This document shows positions 9,177 to 17,864 of a stretch of 64,000 bases of DNA, one piece after another (within the stretch, counting starts at the first letter, position 1; each line of letters begins with the position of its first letter). A program made the translations under genes and the position numbers. The DNA comes from Legionella feeleii (lineage in GTDB: Bacteria; Pseudomonadota; Gammaproteobacteria; Legionellales; Legionellaceae). The notes below the pieces were generated by a model. That model was not told where the DNA came from. It saw nothing but the letters and a program-made list of their open reading frames with translations, and ran no database searches. The stretch is from assembly GCF_001467625.1 (NCBI RefSeq), contig NZ_LNYB01000080.1:1-64000 (forward strand). The letters are read 5' to 3'.

Positions 9177-9857
9177 TTATTGCTCTAAAAAATACCAATC
9201 GGTCATAACATCTACTCTTAATGTTAGCCCATGAGTTAATAAAATCCTATCCACCTGATTTTTTACACTACTATTTATTACACCTATACGGGTAAAGCAA
9301 TTCAATGGAATCGAATCTTTTACTATAAATTCTGCTTGTCGCCTAGCCCTTCTATCTACGTATTTGGGATCGGATTGTATATCGTGAAAATATTTACAGT
9401 AACCATCTAAAGTTGGTGGCTCGGTAATTAAATCCCAAGCAATTACTGATGGCAGTAGACCTAAATCAGTATAAGCTTTGCTGAAAGTAAGTGTTGCATT
9501 CATATCATAAAATATGAACTCTAAACCTAATTTAACTAATTGTTCAACGGTTGTTTCAAAATAGATAATTTCTTCTTGGCTCAATGAACAACCATCCACT
9601 CTTTTATTATGTATCGCTGATAGCATTGGGGAACGGGGAGCGAAGTAGAAAGGCACATAATCATGTAATAAACCACCGGGTGGATCCAAAACTGCACGGA
9701 GAGAGCGCAAATTCTGCGCTCCTGCGTGAGCAATGTTTTGATAATTAATACCATGATGCCCAACTTTATTTTTACTGATTAAAGCACCTTGGCAACAAAT
9801 ATCATTTAAATTCGCCAATGCTGTAATATGAAATAATCTAACTGGATCTGGCATCAT
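9177..9857 (-). CDS. darT: DarT toxin, DNA ADP-ribosyltransferase
   Basis: This 226-residue protein is a DarT (DUF4433) enzyme that attaches ADP-ribose from NAD+ to bases in single-stranded DNA, stopping replication; related systems act against phages. Visible family features are FHIT near the N-terminus, DYVPFYFAPRSPM (residues 67-79) and RRQAEFIV with the likely catalytic E176. An MM double start lies at 9852-9857. The first ATG sits two bases from the end of a decayed S24 repressor gene, so the pair may once have been controlled by that repressor. The antitoxin gene follows directly. Confidence 0.93.
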   Translation of the reverse strand: MMPDPVRLFHITALANLNDICCQGALISKNKVGHHGINYQNIAHAGAQNLRSLRAVLDPPGGLLHDYVPFYFAPRSPMLSAIHNKRVDGCSLSQEEIIYFETTVEQLVKLGLEFIFYDMNATLTFSKAYTDLGLLPSVIAWDLITEPPTLDGYCKYFHDIQSDPKYVDRRARRQAEFIVKDSIPLNCFTRIGVINSSVKNQVDRILLTHGLTLRVDVMTDWYFLEQ

Positions 9858-9859
9858 AT

Positions 9860-10075
9860 TTACATTACTCTAATATTTTGAATTACTTTACCAACAATTT
9901 CGACAGTAATTCCACTCTGGGCTTTAATGTTTGGCCAATTACCATTTAATGTCATTAATCCAATCTGATGAGGCATAAGACAATTTTTGATATTTACAAA
10001 CAATAATTTCTGGTTTCCCTTCAATTTTAACTACTACATAGTCACCAGGCTTAGGTAATAAATTGGGGGCAGACT
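9860..10075 (-). pseudogene. Decayed S24 (LexA/CI-like) repressor, C-terminal part
   Basis: Reading the minus strand, one frame gives PNLLPKPGDYVVVKIEG… IIVCKYQK, the peptidase-S24 core around the catalytic lysine region. A second frame continues LNGNWPNIKAQSG… VEIVGKVIQNIRVM to a TAA at 9860-9862. A frameshift separates them, and the N-terminal DNA-binding half is missing. Peptidase S24 proteins are self-cleaving SOS or phage repressors. This is likely a remnant of a control gene directly upstream of darT. Exact upstream limits are uncertain. Confidence 0.65.
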
Positions 10076-10183
10076 CGATTGATTTGCATTTTATTTTGAT
10101 ATTTTAGAGGTCTTCAAAATTCAAGCCCTGCCCCTGACCCCGTATCCATAAATGATACTTGTTAAACCATCAGCTTGATGATT

Positions 10184-10201
10184 TGTAAGATATTTCTTAC
10201 A
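10184..10201. promoter_or_regulatory. GacA/LetA-type box upstream of sRNA copy 1
   Basis: TGTAAGATATTTCTTACA is a perfect match to the GacA/UvrY pattern TGTAAG-N6-CTTACA, and it contains a near match to the Legionella LetA pattern. It lies 44 bases before a candidate -10 (CATACT, 10246-10251). Copy 2 has the same box at exactly the same distance. Confidence 0.85.
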
Positions 10202-10257
10202 TTATTTACCTGGTTTGTCTTAATGACGAGCATAAGCAATTAAGTCATACTGGCGTT

Positions 10258-10352
10258 ATTGGAAGTTGCAAATATCAGCAGGACATGATGTTCGTGAAAA
10301 GGGAGCCAGCACAAGGATGTGCTGACACAGGAAGTGAAATTTGCAACTTACC
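10258..10352 (+). ncRNA. Rsm-type CsrA-sponge sRNA, copy 1
   Basis: A candidate small RNA starts about seven bases after the -10 CATACT. An 11-bp closing stem pairs 10263-10273 with 10339-10349. Inside is a hairpin CAGCACA-AGGA-TGTGCTG (10307-10324) that shows AGGA in the loop, and there are five GGA/GGGA motifs in total, including ACAAGGATGT, which fits the CsrA-binding consensus. A second copy at 48041 keeps the same stems with G-U substitutions. RsmY/RsmZ RNAs of GacA-type systems bind CsrA and relieve its repression. Which of rsmX/Y/Z it is cannot be told. Ends are estimates; no strong T-tract terminator is visible. It converges on the LuxR gene. Confidence 0.8.
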
Positions 10353-10360
10353 AAACCAAT

Positions 10361-10756
10361 TTAATCTTCCAGTACATTCTCCTTCTTAATCACACCGTAG
10401 CGAATACCTACAATAATTGCACTGGTTATATTCCTGCATCCTAGTTTTTTAAAGATTGCTTGCCGATATTGAGTCACTCGTCGCATGGAGACATTTAAAA
10501 AACTGGCAATTTCTTTCAGTCCTTTGCCTTGGGCGGATAAGTAAAGACATTGTTTTTCCTGCTCACTTAAACGCAGGTCAAAACAAATCGGTAGCCGTAT
10601 CCAGGTATTGGACAGTAAGGCCTGGATTTCGGCTAGCTGTTTGTGAGTAGGATTACTATTCCCTAAATAGTCCAGGTAATTTTTTGCAAAGACTTTAAAA
10701 AAGGGACTATCGATTAAATTCGTTTCCGTTAAGGCTTCTCGCTTTATTGTCGCCAT
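10361..10756 (-). CDS. LuxR-family transcriptional regulator, short
   Basis: This 131-residue protein has a LuxR-type helix-turn-helix at residues about 60-122: LSEQEKQCLYLSAQGKGLKEIA, then LNVSMRRVTQYRQAIFKKLGC. The N-terminal 55 residues do not match a receiver or autoinducer-binding domain that I recognise. It is thus a short regulator of the type common in Legionella. Its 3' end faces the sRNA copy 1. A 12-bp inverted repeat lies 37 bases before its start, and a tiny peptide gene precedes it in the same direction. Regulatory targets are unknown. Confidence 0.85.
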   Translation of the reverse strand: MATIKREALTETNLIDSPFFKVFAKNYLDYLGNSNPTHKQLAEIQALLSNTWIRLPICFDLRLSEQEKQCLYLSAQGKGLKEIASFLNVSMRRVTQYRQAIFKKLGCRNITSAIIVGIRYGVIKKENVLED

Positions 10757-10792
10757 TATTCTTCCTTTATTTTTTTAAAGGTGTGACTTAGC

Positions 10793-10822
10793 ACAGGAAT
10801 TATTGAAAAAAATAATTCCTGT
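10793..10822. promoter_or_regulatory. Perfect 12-bp hairpin before the LuxR gene
   Basis: ACAGGAATTATT at 10793-10804 is repeated inverted at 10811-10822, with a six-base loop. It sits between the peptide gene and the LuxR gene. It could be a terminator or attenuator, because a T-run lies in the loop when read on the minus strand, or a protein-binding operator. Confidence 0.55.
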
Positions 10823-10898
10823 ATCTTTAGTCGCTGAAATGATTAAGATTTTTGATTTATAGCGAATTAAAGCACGCTATAAACCATGCTCTTAAGGT

Positions 10899-10991
10899 TC
10901 AACCGGTGTAAATAATGGGAAATTTTGGCGGCTTCTTACGGACATGCCATTGAAATTCAAAACTGAAATAGACTAAGATTCGTTTAGCCAT
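10899..10991 (-). CDS. 30-residue basic peptide with strong ribosome site
   Basis: The sequence AAGGAG (complement of 10998-11003) stands six bases before an ATG at 10991, an ideal ribosome site. The frame encodes 30 residues, MAKRILVYFSFEFQWH… to PIIYTG, rich in aromatic and basic residues. A longer in-frame version beginning at 11117 lacks such a site. No family is recognised. It lies 142 bases before the LuxR gene on the same strand, so it could be a leader peptide, a small signalling or membrane-active peptide, or a chance frame. Confidence 0.45.
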   Translation of the reverse strand: MAKRILVYFSFEFQWHVRKKPPKFPIIYTG

Positions 10992-11310
10992 AATTATCTC
11001 CTTGAAGATATTGTGGTTAGCTGGCGGCGGGAATTCGTCGTTCCCTCTGTCAGCGCTTATTGCATTTAAACACGTCAAACGCAGATTTATACTATTTGAT
11101 TCTTGAGTGTCTTGCAATTGAATTTTAATTGCAGGGCACTACAGAATTTTTACTTCCTCGTTCTACCTCTTTAGGTCTTTTCAAATAGGCATTCTTTACT
11201 CGTGTTTTTGGGTCAGGCCTTGAATTTTTCTAAAGCTTCGGCGAATTTCGCCCACAATGATAAACGCAAATTACCAGATCTTGCCAAACGACAGGCGGAC
11301 CATTGCAAGA
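10992..11310. other. Gene-free stretch
   Basis: Between the small peptide gene and the outer-membrane protein gene I see no convincing frame or structured repeat, apart from the ribosome site of the peptide gene. Confidence 0.5.
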
Positions 11311-12240
11311 TCAAGAAAAGCCATGATAGCTAATACCTAAATGGACGATGTTCCCATTGAAATGAGTCGTAACCTGCGACGAAACGACTGCTACAGGCGA
11401 GGAGTTCGCGGGAATTCTCGTTACTGTGGGACTCATCGTATAGTTTACTCGCCCCAAATCATAATAGAGGTATTCAACCTTGGCGCTCCAATCCGGGAGA
11501 AACATCCACTCCCCTCCAGCGCCAACAGTCCAACCCAAACGTATATTTTTTGAATAACGCCCTGAGGTAATGGTTTGTGGATCAAGCGTAAATTGAGCAA
11601 GGGCGGGATCGACCAAACTCCTTTCATTGTTAGTTTGCGTGATTGTCGCTTTTGACGATACACCACCATAAGCAAGGCCCCCTGTTCCCATGACTAACAA
11701 CGAGGGTGTGATCAAGCCCCCAAGTCTTCCACGAAAAGTGCCCAAATAATTCGTATGTTTATTGCTATTCAGCGTGGTTGCATAAAATTCGCCAGGAAGG
11801 AAAGAATAAGCACCCCCATCATAAATACCGACCAGCGGAGCAGTATTGGAAGTTTTTCCACTATCATCTCCAGAGGTCATGGCTTGTAAATCTGTTTCCA
11901 GTCCGGCAAACAAATGGTCTGTAAATTGCAAATTATATCCAATTTGACCACCGCCAATAAATCCTGCGTTTCTGGTAGAGATAGTCCCCGTCGCCCCAGA
12001 TGCTGATTGAATACCTGTATAAGTTGCGCCGTCAGGATAGGATGGATTTTGCGACCCTGGAACGAACGATGACAAGATACTGGTTTTGGTATTCGCACTC
12101 CAAACGCCACCCGCATTTGCACCAGCATAGAAGCCTGCCCACTTCGGCGCTGCCATCGTGGAGACTTCTGAGCTAACGGCGGATGTATTGCACAATACCA
12201 GTAGCAAGGTTACACAGAGAACCGTAGTATTCTTTATCAT
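11311..12240 (-). CDS. Outer-membrane beta-barrel protein (opacity-like)
   Basis: A 309-residue secreted protein. The N-terminus has a signal peptide (MIKNTTVLCVTLLLVLCNTSA, cleavage near residue 24). Then comes KWAGFYAGANAGGVWS, the standard first strand of opacity/Omp25-type eight-stranded barrels. Later strands include FIGGGQIGYNLQF, HLFAGLETDLQA, GTFRGRLGGLITPSLLVMGTGGLAYGG and WSAKVEYLYYDLGRV, and the last strand ends in HLGISYHGFS with a C-terminal aromatic. It should sit in the outer membrane. Its specific role is unknown. It stands alone on its strand. Confidence 0.88.
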   Translation of the reverse strand: MIKNTTVLCVTLLLVLCNTSAVSSEVSTMAAPKWAGFYAGANAGGVWSANTKTSILSSFVPGSQNPSYPDGATYTGIQSASGATGTISTRNAGFIGGGQIGYNLQFTDHLFAGLETDLQAMTSGDDSGKTSNTAPLVGIYDGGAYSFLPGEFYATTLNSNKHTNYLGTFRGRLGGLITPSLLVMGTGGLAYGGVSSKATITQTNNERSLVDPALAQFTLDPQTITSGRYSKNIRLGWTVGAGGEWMFLPDWSAKVEYLYYDLGRVNYTMSPTVTRIPANSSPVAVVSSQVTTHFNGNIVHLGISYHGFS

Positions 12241-12486
12241 AAAAACTCAAATCCCTTGAGAATATCTTAGATTATCATTTCTTTTTTATATCCGCTAATG
12301 CATGAACAACGCGCCTTGGGATCACCCATTAAACACTTTCGCTCAAGAGGTAAAGCAACCAATAAAACTCATCCCCTTTTTGATGAGGCGATCTTATCCT
12401 TGGAATGATTCCCGAAGGTTAAACATGGCTGGGCTAACGTATCGGTTTACCGGTTGACCCGATTGCTCCCGTTTTTAGTTAAGGAA

Positions 12487-13464
12487 TCACCATTTAAGCT
12501 TAAGCTTTTCCAGGTGGTCTGCGACGCGCCGTGTGGCTTCCTGACCTTCACGAATCGCTTCTTGCGCGCGATCGAATTCCATAAGACCGATATGGCTAAG
12601 CTTTGGTGTGATGAGAACATCAGGCGGATCCTCTGCCATGCGCGAGTTGGTGATGCGCTCCTGCATAATGTTAATTGAGCCGGCGATCACGTCGAAGAGG
12701 CCAGGTTTCGAGATGTTCTTCTTGCGTAAGGAGGAAATAAATGACGCTAACCTGATGTCGAAGTCAGCTTTCAGCTTGGCTCCCCAGGCGGCAATGCCTG
12801 GATTATCCTTTTCAACATCTTCCAATTGCTTTTGGTTTTCTTGATTGTCAGCAGCTACATCGCTTTGATCGAGGGAAAAATGTCTGCCGACGAGATCACT
12901 ATTCAGGTTCACGGCGATGATGTAATCAGCACCCATAGCCCGTGCCAGCGAAATAGGAACAGGATTGACCAAGCCGCCATCCAGCATAAGATCCTGATGT
13001 AACGCAACAGGGGCAAAAATTCCAGGCAGAGCGATGGAGGCTCGCACGGCATCGAGTAAGGAGCCATCCCGTAACCAGTGCTCTTTTCCATTCAAGAGCG
13101 ATGTGGCAACACAGGCAAAGGGAACGTTCAGATCCTCGATATTAAGGTTGCCCAGCCGTTTTTCGATGGCAATCATCAGCGCGTTCCCCTGGATAAAACC
13201 GCCGCCCGTCATGTGGAAATCCAGCAATTTTAGAATGTCCACGCGCTTAAGGGTGAAAATCCATTCTTCAAACTCGTCGAGATGACCTGAGGCATAAGCG
13301 CCCCCGACTACAGCACCTACGGATGAACCCGCAATCAGATCCGGTTTAATGCCCATGTTTGCCAATTCACAGATCACGCCTATGTGGGCCCAGCCACGTG
13401 CCGATCCACTGCCAAAAACGAGTCCTATTTTGCGTCTTGCCATATGCCTCCCATGCTCTGGCAT
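12487..13464 (-). CDS. Patatin-like phospholipase (RssA type)
   Basis: This 325-residue protein carries the patatin Ser-Asp dyad: oxyanion loop GSGSARGWAH, nucleophile motif GSSVG, and catalytic aspartate in LDGGLVNPVP. The fold covers about residues 8-200; the remaining C-terminal helix-rich part, ending in a lysine-rich tail, is specific to RssA-like proteins. It has no signal peptide and is probably a cytosolic lipid acyl hydrolase. AGGAG five bases before the ATG at 13464 supports that start; a second ATG seven codons in is less well placed. Genes around it are unrelated. Legionella uses several patatins as secreted phospholipases, but nothing here marks it as exported. Confidence 0.9.
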   Translation of the reverse strand: MPEHGRHMARRKIGLVFGSGSARGWAHIGVICELANMGIKPDLIAGSSVGAVVGGAYASGHLDEFEEWIFTLKRVDILKLLDFHMTGGGFIQGNALMIAIEKRLGNLNIEDLNVPFACVATSLLNGKEHWLRDGSLLDAVRASIALPGIFAPVALHQDLMLDGGLVNPVPISLARAMGADYIIAVNLNSDLVGRHFSLDQSDVAADNQENQKQLEDVEKDNPGIAAWGAKLKADFDIRLASFISSLRKKNISKPGLFDVIAGSINIMQERITNSRMAEDPPDVLITPKLSHIGLMEFDRAQEAIREGQEATRRVADHLEKLKLKW

Positions 13465-13563
13465 GCCTACTCCTGCCGCCAGGCGAATGGTAACTTTTTG
13501 ATAGCATATCTATATCAACAAGTAGCACAGGGAATCAACACCTTAAATTCATTACTATCTACT

Positions 13564-14405
13564 CATGCAAGTTGGGTCGCGACCCAACCTACTTGATTAT
13601 GCCGTTTCATAAGCAATCCCTTGCTGATTAATGAAATTTTTGCTGATGAGGCCTGCATTCATTGTTCGCGATTCCCGAATAGCAAGTTGGGTCGCGACCC
13701 AACCTACTTGATTATGCCATTTCATAAGCAATCCCTTGCTGATTAATGAAATTTTTGCTGATGAGGCCTACATTCATTGTTCGCGATTCGCGAATAGCAA
13801 GTTGGGGCGCGACCCAACCTACTTGATTATGCCGTTTTCATAAGCAATCCCTTGCTGATTAATGAAATTTTTGCTGATGAGGCCTGCATTCGTTGTTCGC
13901 GAATAGCAAGTTGGGTCGCGACCCAACCTACTTGATTATGCCATTTCATAAGTAATCCCTTGCTGATTAATGAAATTTTTGCTGAAGAGGCCTGTATTCA
14001 TTGTTCGCGATTCCCGAATAGCAAGTTGGGTCGCGACCCAACCTACTTGATTGTGCCGTTTTCATAAGCAATCCCTTGCTGATTAATGAAATTTTTGCTG
14101 ATGAGGCCTGTATTCATTGTTCGCGATTCGCGAATAGCAAGTTGGGTCGCGACCCAACCTACCTTGATTATGCCGTTTTCATAAGCAATCCCTTGCTGAT
14201 TAATGAAATTTTTGCTGATGAGGCTTGCATTCGTTGTTCGCGATTCGCGAATAGCAAGTTGGGGCGCGACCCAACCTACTTGATTATGCCGTTTTCATAA
14301 GCAATCCCTTGCTGATTAATGAAATTTTTGCTGATGAGGCCTGTATTCATTGTTCGCGATTCGCGAATAGCAAGTTGGGTCGCGACCCAACCTACTTGAT
14401 TATGC
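13564..14405. repeat. Tandem array of eight palindromes, period about 112-118 bp
   Basis: The palindrome GTTGGGTCGCGACCCAAC, or its GGGGCGCG variant, occurs eight times (near 13570, 13683, 13801, 13908, 14022, 14139, 14256 and 14373). The spacers are nearly identical and contain AATCCCTTGCTGATTAATG and TGTTCGCGATTCGCGAATA. Some frames stay open through it and encode repeated peptides, but these are by-products of the repeat. The palindrome core is the same as in the array after the RAYT gene at 30078, so the same transposase may have spread it. Confidence 0.92.
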
Positions 14406-14465
14406 CGCGCCAACCTTATAGCAGCTTCGGGCTTACACTCAGTACGGTAGTCTCACGGAAATTAA

Positions 14466-17400
14466 TTACTTGATAACCAACTTACAAAACAAATTAACAG
14501 CCCCCATCTGACCAACACTATTTGCTATCGTATCAAGCAGCATCGGGCTATATGTTACAACCACCAGGCACTGTGCACGTGAAATTGCCACATTAAGCCG
14601 GTTCTTGTTGAACAAGAAATCAATACCGCGGGGCGATTCATTCGCATTACTGGCGCACATACTTAAAAAGACAATCGGCGCCTCCTGCCCCTGAAATTTA
14701 TCTACGCTTCCTACTTTGGCTTGTTTGCCTAAGGTTTGCCGTAACTTATTCACCTGATGGTTATAGGGAGCTACAAACAGCATATCATCCCAATCAATCA
14801 ACTGCTCTGTACCATCTTTCGCAATAAATTGACGTCCAAGTAACTCGTTTGCCAGTTCTACAATGCGTTCTACTTCTTCATCACTAGACTGCGTATTGCC
14901 TTCATGAATAACAGGAACAGGGATAATCCCAGTCTCCTGATTCAATATTCCTTGATAGTCTTCCGGCACTACTATATGCCGGCGATCATTCTCAGGATCT
15001 GATTCCAGTTTACCTTCATAAATCGCTTCACTGATAAACTGGTTTACTGCCGAATGCATGCGGTAGGTGGTTCCGAGGAAAACTCCCATGTTTTCAGGAA
15101 TAGTCGGCGTGGAATGCAGTAAATAATCAAGAATGGACAGCCCGCTTTCTTCTGGATGGCTACCTTGGGACGGCTGCCCTAGTTGCATTTGATCGCCCAT
15201 TAAAATGATGTTCCTGGCTGCCCGGCTCATCCCAATCAAATTGGCAACGCTGACCTGCCCTGCTTCGTCAATAAAAAGATAATCAAAGGCTTGCTCAAGC
15301 TCAGCTCTTGCAAATCCCCATGCCGTGGTACCAACCACACAGGCAGCCTGCAAACTGCTTGCAATCGCTTTGTTCTCGAATATAGTGATTCCGAGCTCAG
15401 ATAACTCATTATCCGTATTTTTGGTACAGGCGAAACTGGCTTGAATGTTTTCATCTTTGCAATATTTAGCAGTACTTACCAATAAATGATTAATGGCCTT
15501 ATGGCCGTTTGATGAAATACCGATGCGCTTGCCAAGCTTTAAAAGCTCGGCAATGACATGTTTTGCCGTGTATGTTTTACCAGAACCAGGAGGGCCTTGA
15601 ATCGTAAGATAACTATTCTCCAAATTCTTGATGGCGGAAATAATTTGGTTCAGCCGCTCTTTGGGCTCATGGCTGGGTGCAATTAGCGCACCATGCGTTA
15701 ACCCTGTAATTCTGGGAGCGCTTCGCGTCAGAAAATCATAAATGGCCGTATTTTCTAATCGGCCTTGCGCAAAGGCTTCAGCGACAGCTGCAATCGCCGT
15801 TGGGACGGGCTCTGGATTAATAGACTCATCTGGAATTAAGGTCACCACAGATTCTAATAGTGCGCCCGTTTTTAATACAATTAACCCCTCACCAAGATTC
15901 GATTCTTCTTTAATGAATTCAACGCTGATGGTTTTGCCATTAGCACGTTCTTGTCCCAAGACGTTATATTTCTCCGCAGCAGCTTTAAACTCCTGATTTG
16001 GATCAAAGGAGTATTCATAGCAAAGGTTTCTATCTCCTGGTTTGAATTTATAAGCTGGCCTCTCGGTTCGCACACAGTGTGCCAGGCAATCAGTATCGTC
16101 AAATAACTCGTCGTCACTCGCCCTTAACCGGTCAAATAAGCGCCAGTACACTGGCTTTTCTTCTCTGCGGTGGAATTCTAGAACCCAGGCAAAAAGGCTG
16201 GTCATTTTAGCTTCGTCTTCCAAGCCCTGTGCTTTCAATTCAATTACTTTTTGAAACAATCTGTCGCGTAAGATCGTGCGTTCAGTAACCTTTTCATTTT
16301 CCGGTGCGGCAACGATTTCTGTTTTTCCGAGGTAGGTAATACCCTTTTCCAACTGACGTTCGCGTAACCACTCAACCAGCTCTTGAGTTGAATTGCAGTC
16401 ATCAATGTTGTAATCGCGGATAGACTTTAATAGGTTTGAGGTTTCCCACGTCTCACCGTCTGGTGATTCACGCCAACGTTCATAGACGACAATAGAATCA
16501 CCGCCAGAGCCTACCTCCGTATCGCGCTTGCCGCGATAAAGATGCTCAACGTTTTTGATAGAATAGCGCGGTTCACCTAACAATAAACTGCCTTTGACAA
16601 TTTTGTACAGATCAACAAAGACTTCGTTTCTAAGCAAGGTATCCACCATGTCTTCGCAAATGCCGTATCGTCCCATCAGCTTACGGCATGCGGCTATTTC
16701 ATAATTGGCATAATGATAAATATGCATGTGCGGATCGCGTTGCCAACGCGCAAATGCCCATTCGATGAATGACCTAAATGCAGTCTTCTCCTGATCTTCA
16801 TCGTGTGCCCAAAAATCCTTGTATTGGCGAATGCCTTTATCATCCAAATAAACAATACCCCATAAATATTCCAGCCCGCCTTCTTCGAGAGGGAATCCTT
16901 CGATATCAAAATAAATGTCTAATGGGGACGATGGCGGGAGTAAGGACAAACCCATTTTTTTATCGGACTCATGCGGCAGAAGTTGATAAAGTGGTGTGTC
17001 ACAGCCTTTGCTGTTCTGTTGAATGGTGGCCTGGGCTTTGAGTCTGGCGAATACGTCCGGATTTATCCCTTTTACCCGCTCCAAAGGTGTTGCAACCATA
17101 CTTTGCATGGTATCAATGCCAGCTTTATTCAATTTCTTAATTTGATGTCTGGTTATGGTAGCAATTTCAGATAAGTGATCTGCTTCAATCAATAATGTTT
17201 GAGCATGATTAGACCAGCGCCCCCAACTACCGGAATCAGCAGGATTTGGGCGATGTTCCGGGGAAAAATTTTGATGGGTTTGCAAAAATCGCTGTTTCAA
17301 ATTGAGGTAATAGAAAAAATAATCATTGGTCGAAAAGCGCATCGATTCACCAGTACCAATCACAACCACTACGTTATCTGACCTTCGTCCCTGTACTATT

Positions 17401-17864
17401 TCCAGCATGTCAGCATAGCAACAAAGCTGTACCAAAAAATGAGGCTTGACTGTTTTTGAGAGCTTTGTATCCCAAACTTCGTAATGAAAATCACCTAGGC
17501 CACTTTCACCGTCTACTTTCACTAAAAAGTCGGCATACCCTTTAAACGGCAACGCTGAAAGAACTGCCTGATAGATTACATCTGCCCCTGCTTTCATGGC
17601 AGCGATAGTGTCAGCGAAGCCATGCCCCGTCTTTTCAATTTGGACAACGGTTAATTGGCGGTCAATAAAATGGTTTAAAATCTTTTGCTCAAGCGCCATA
17701 CCTTTCTGTTGCAAGACAGACAGCAATTCATCTGTTTCATCAGCAAGCGTAAGTGCCTTTGGTTCCTGCAGGGCGAAATGCTCCATCCAGGACGCAAATG
17801 GGCTTTCAAGAAATAGCGTTAAATCGGAGGGTGAATAGATGATTTGATCGGTTTCAATATACAA
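14466..17864 (-). CDS. TM0106-type RecB-like nuclease fused to a UPF1/DNA2-type helicase
   Basis: The 1132-residue protein has three parts. First is a RecB-family nuclease (about 1-200, with YEVWDTKLSKTVKPHFLVQL). Second is an RNase H-like exonuclease domain (about 310-510, with IYFDIEGFPLEEG, YHYANYE and YNIDDCNSTQELVEWL). Third is a superfamily 1 helicase with Walker A GPPGSGKTYT, DEAG box LFIDEAGQVS, and C-terminal motifs DKFQGQEAPIVFLS and NVAISRAQ. The start is a TTG at 17862-17864, overlapping the PIN gene stop by 11 bases, with GGGAG at the right distance; the usual family N-terminus YSPSDLTLFLES follows. It should unwind and degrade nucleic acid. Coupling to the PIN gene suggests a shared role. 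Confidence 0.85.
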   Translation of the reverse strand: MYIETDQIIYSPSDLTLFLESPFASWMEHFALQEPKALTLADETDELLSVLQQKGMALEQKILNHFIDRQLTVVQIEKTGHGFADTIAAMKAGADVIYQAVLSALPFKGYADFLVKVDGESGLGDFHYEVWDTKLSKTVKPHFLVQLCCYADMLEIVQGRRSDNVVVVIGTGESMRFSTNDYFFYYLNLKQRFLQTHQNFSPEHRPNPADSGSWGRWSNHAQTLLIEADHLSEIATITRHQIKKLNKAGIDTMQSMVATPLERVKGINPDVFARLKAQATIQQNSKGCDTPLYQLLPHESDKKMGLSLLPPSSPLDIYFDIEGFPLEEGGLEYLWGIVYLDDKGIRQYKDFWAHDEDQEKTAFRSFIEWAFARWQRDPHMHIYHYANYEIAACRKLMGRYGICEDMVDTLLRNEVFVDLYKIVKGSLLLGEPRYSIKNVEHLYRGKRDTEVGSGGDSIVVYERWRESPDGETWETSNLLKSIRDYNIDDCNSTQELVEWLRERQLEKGITYLGKTEIVAAPENEKVTERTILRDRLFQKVIELKAQGLEDEAKMTSLFAWVLEFHRREEKPVYWRLFDRLRASDDELFDDTDCLAHCVRTERPAYKFKPGDRNLCYEYSFDPNQEFKAAAEKYNVLGQERANGKTISVEFIKEESNLGEGLIVLKTGALLESVVTLIPDESINPEPVPTAIAAVAEAFAQGRLENTAIYDFLTRSAPRITGLTHGALIAPSHEPKERLNQIISAIKNLENSYLTIQGPPGSGKTYTAKHVIAELLKLGKRIGISSNGHKAINHLLVSTAKYCKDENIQASFACTKNTDNELSELGITIFENKAIASSLQAACVVGTTAWGFARAELEQAFDYLFIDEAGQVSVANLIGMSRAARNIILMGDQMQLGQPSQGSHPEESGLSILDYLLHSTPTIPENMGVFLGTTYRMHSAVNQFISEAIYEGKLESDPENDRRHIVVPEDYQGILNQETGIIPVPVIHEGNTQSSDEEVERIVELANELLGRQFIAKDGTEQLIDWDDMLFVAPYNHQVNKLRQTLGKQAKVGSVDKFQGQEAPIVFLSMCASNANESPRGIDFLFNKNRLNVAISRAQCLVVVTYSPMLLDTIANSVGQMGAVNLFCKLVIK

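Noticed and set aside
10899-11117. 72-codon form of the small peptide gene
   Set aside because: Only the ATG at 10991 has a ribosome site; upstream residues look non-coding.
14076-14300. 74-codon frame with a repeated peptide (LINEIFADEAC)
   Set aside because: It arises from the 112-118 bp palindrome array and spans two units.
13564-14405. CRISPR array
   Set aside because: Units are nearly identical over their whole length, without unique spacers, and no cas genes are nearby.
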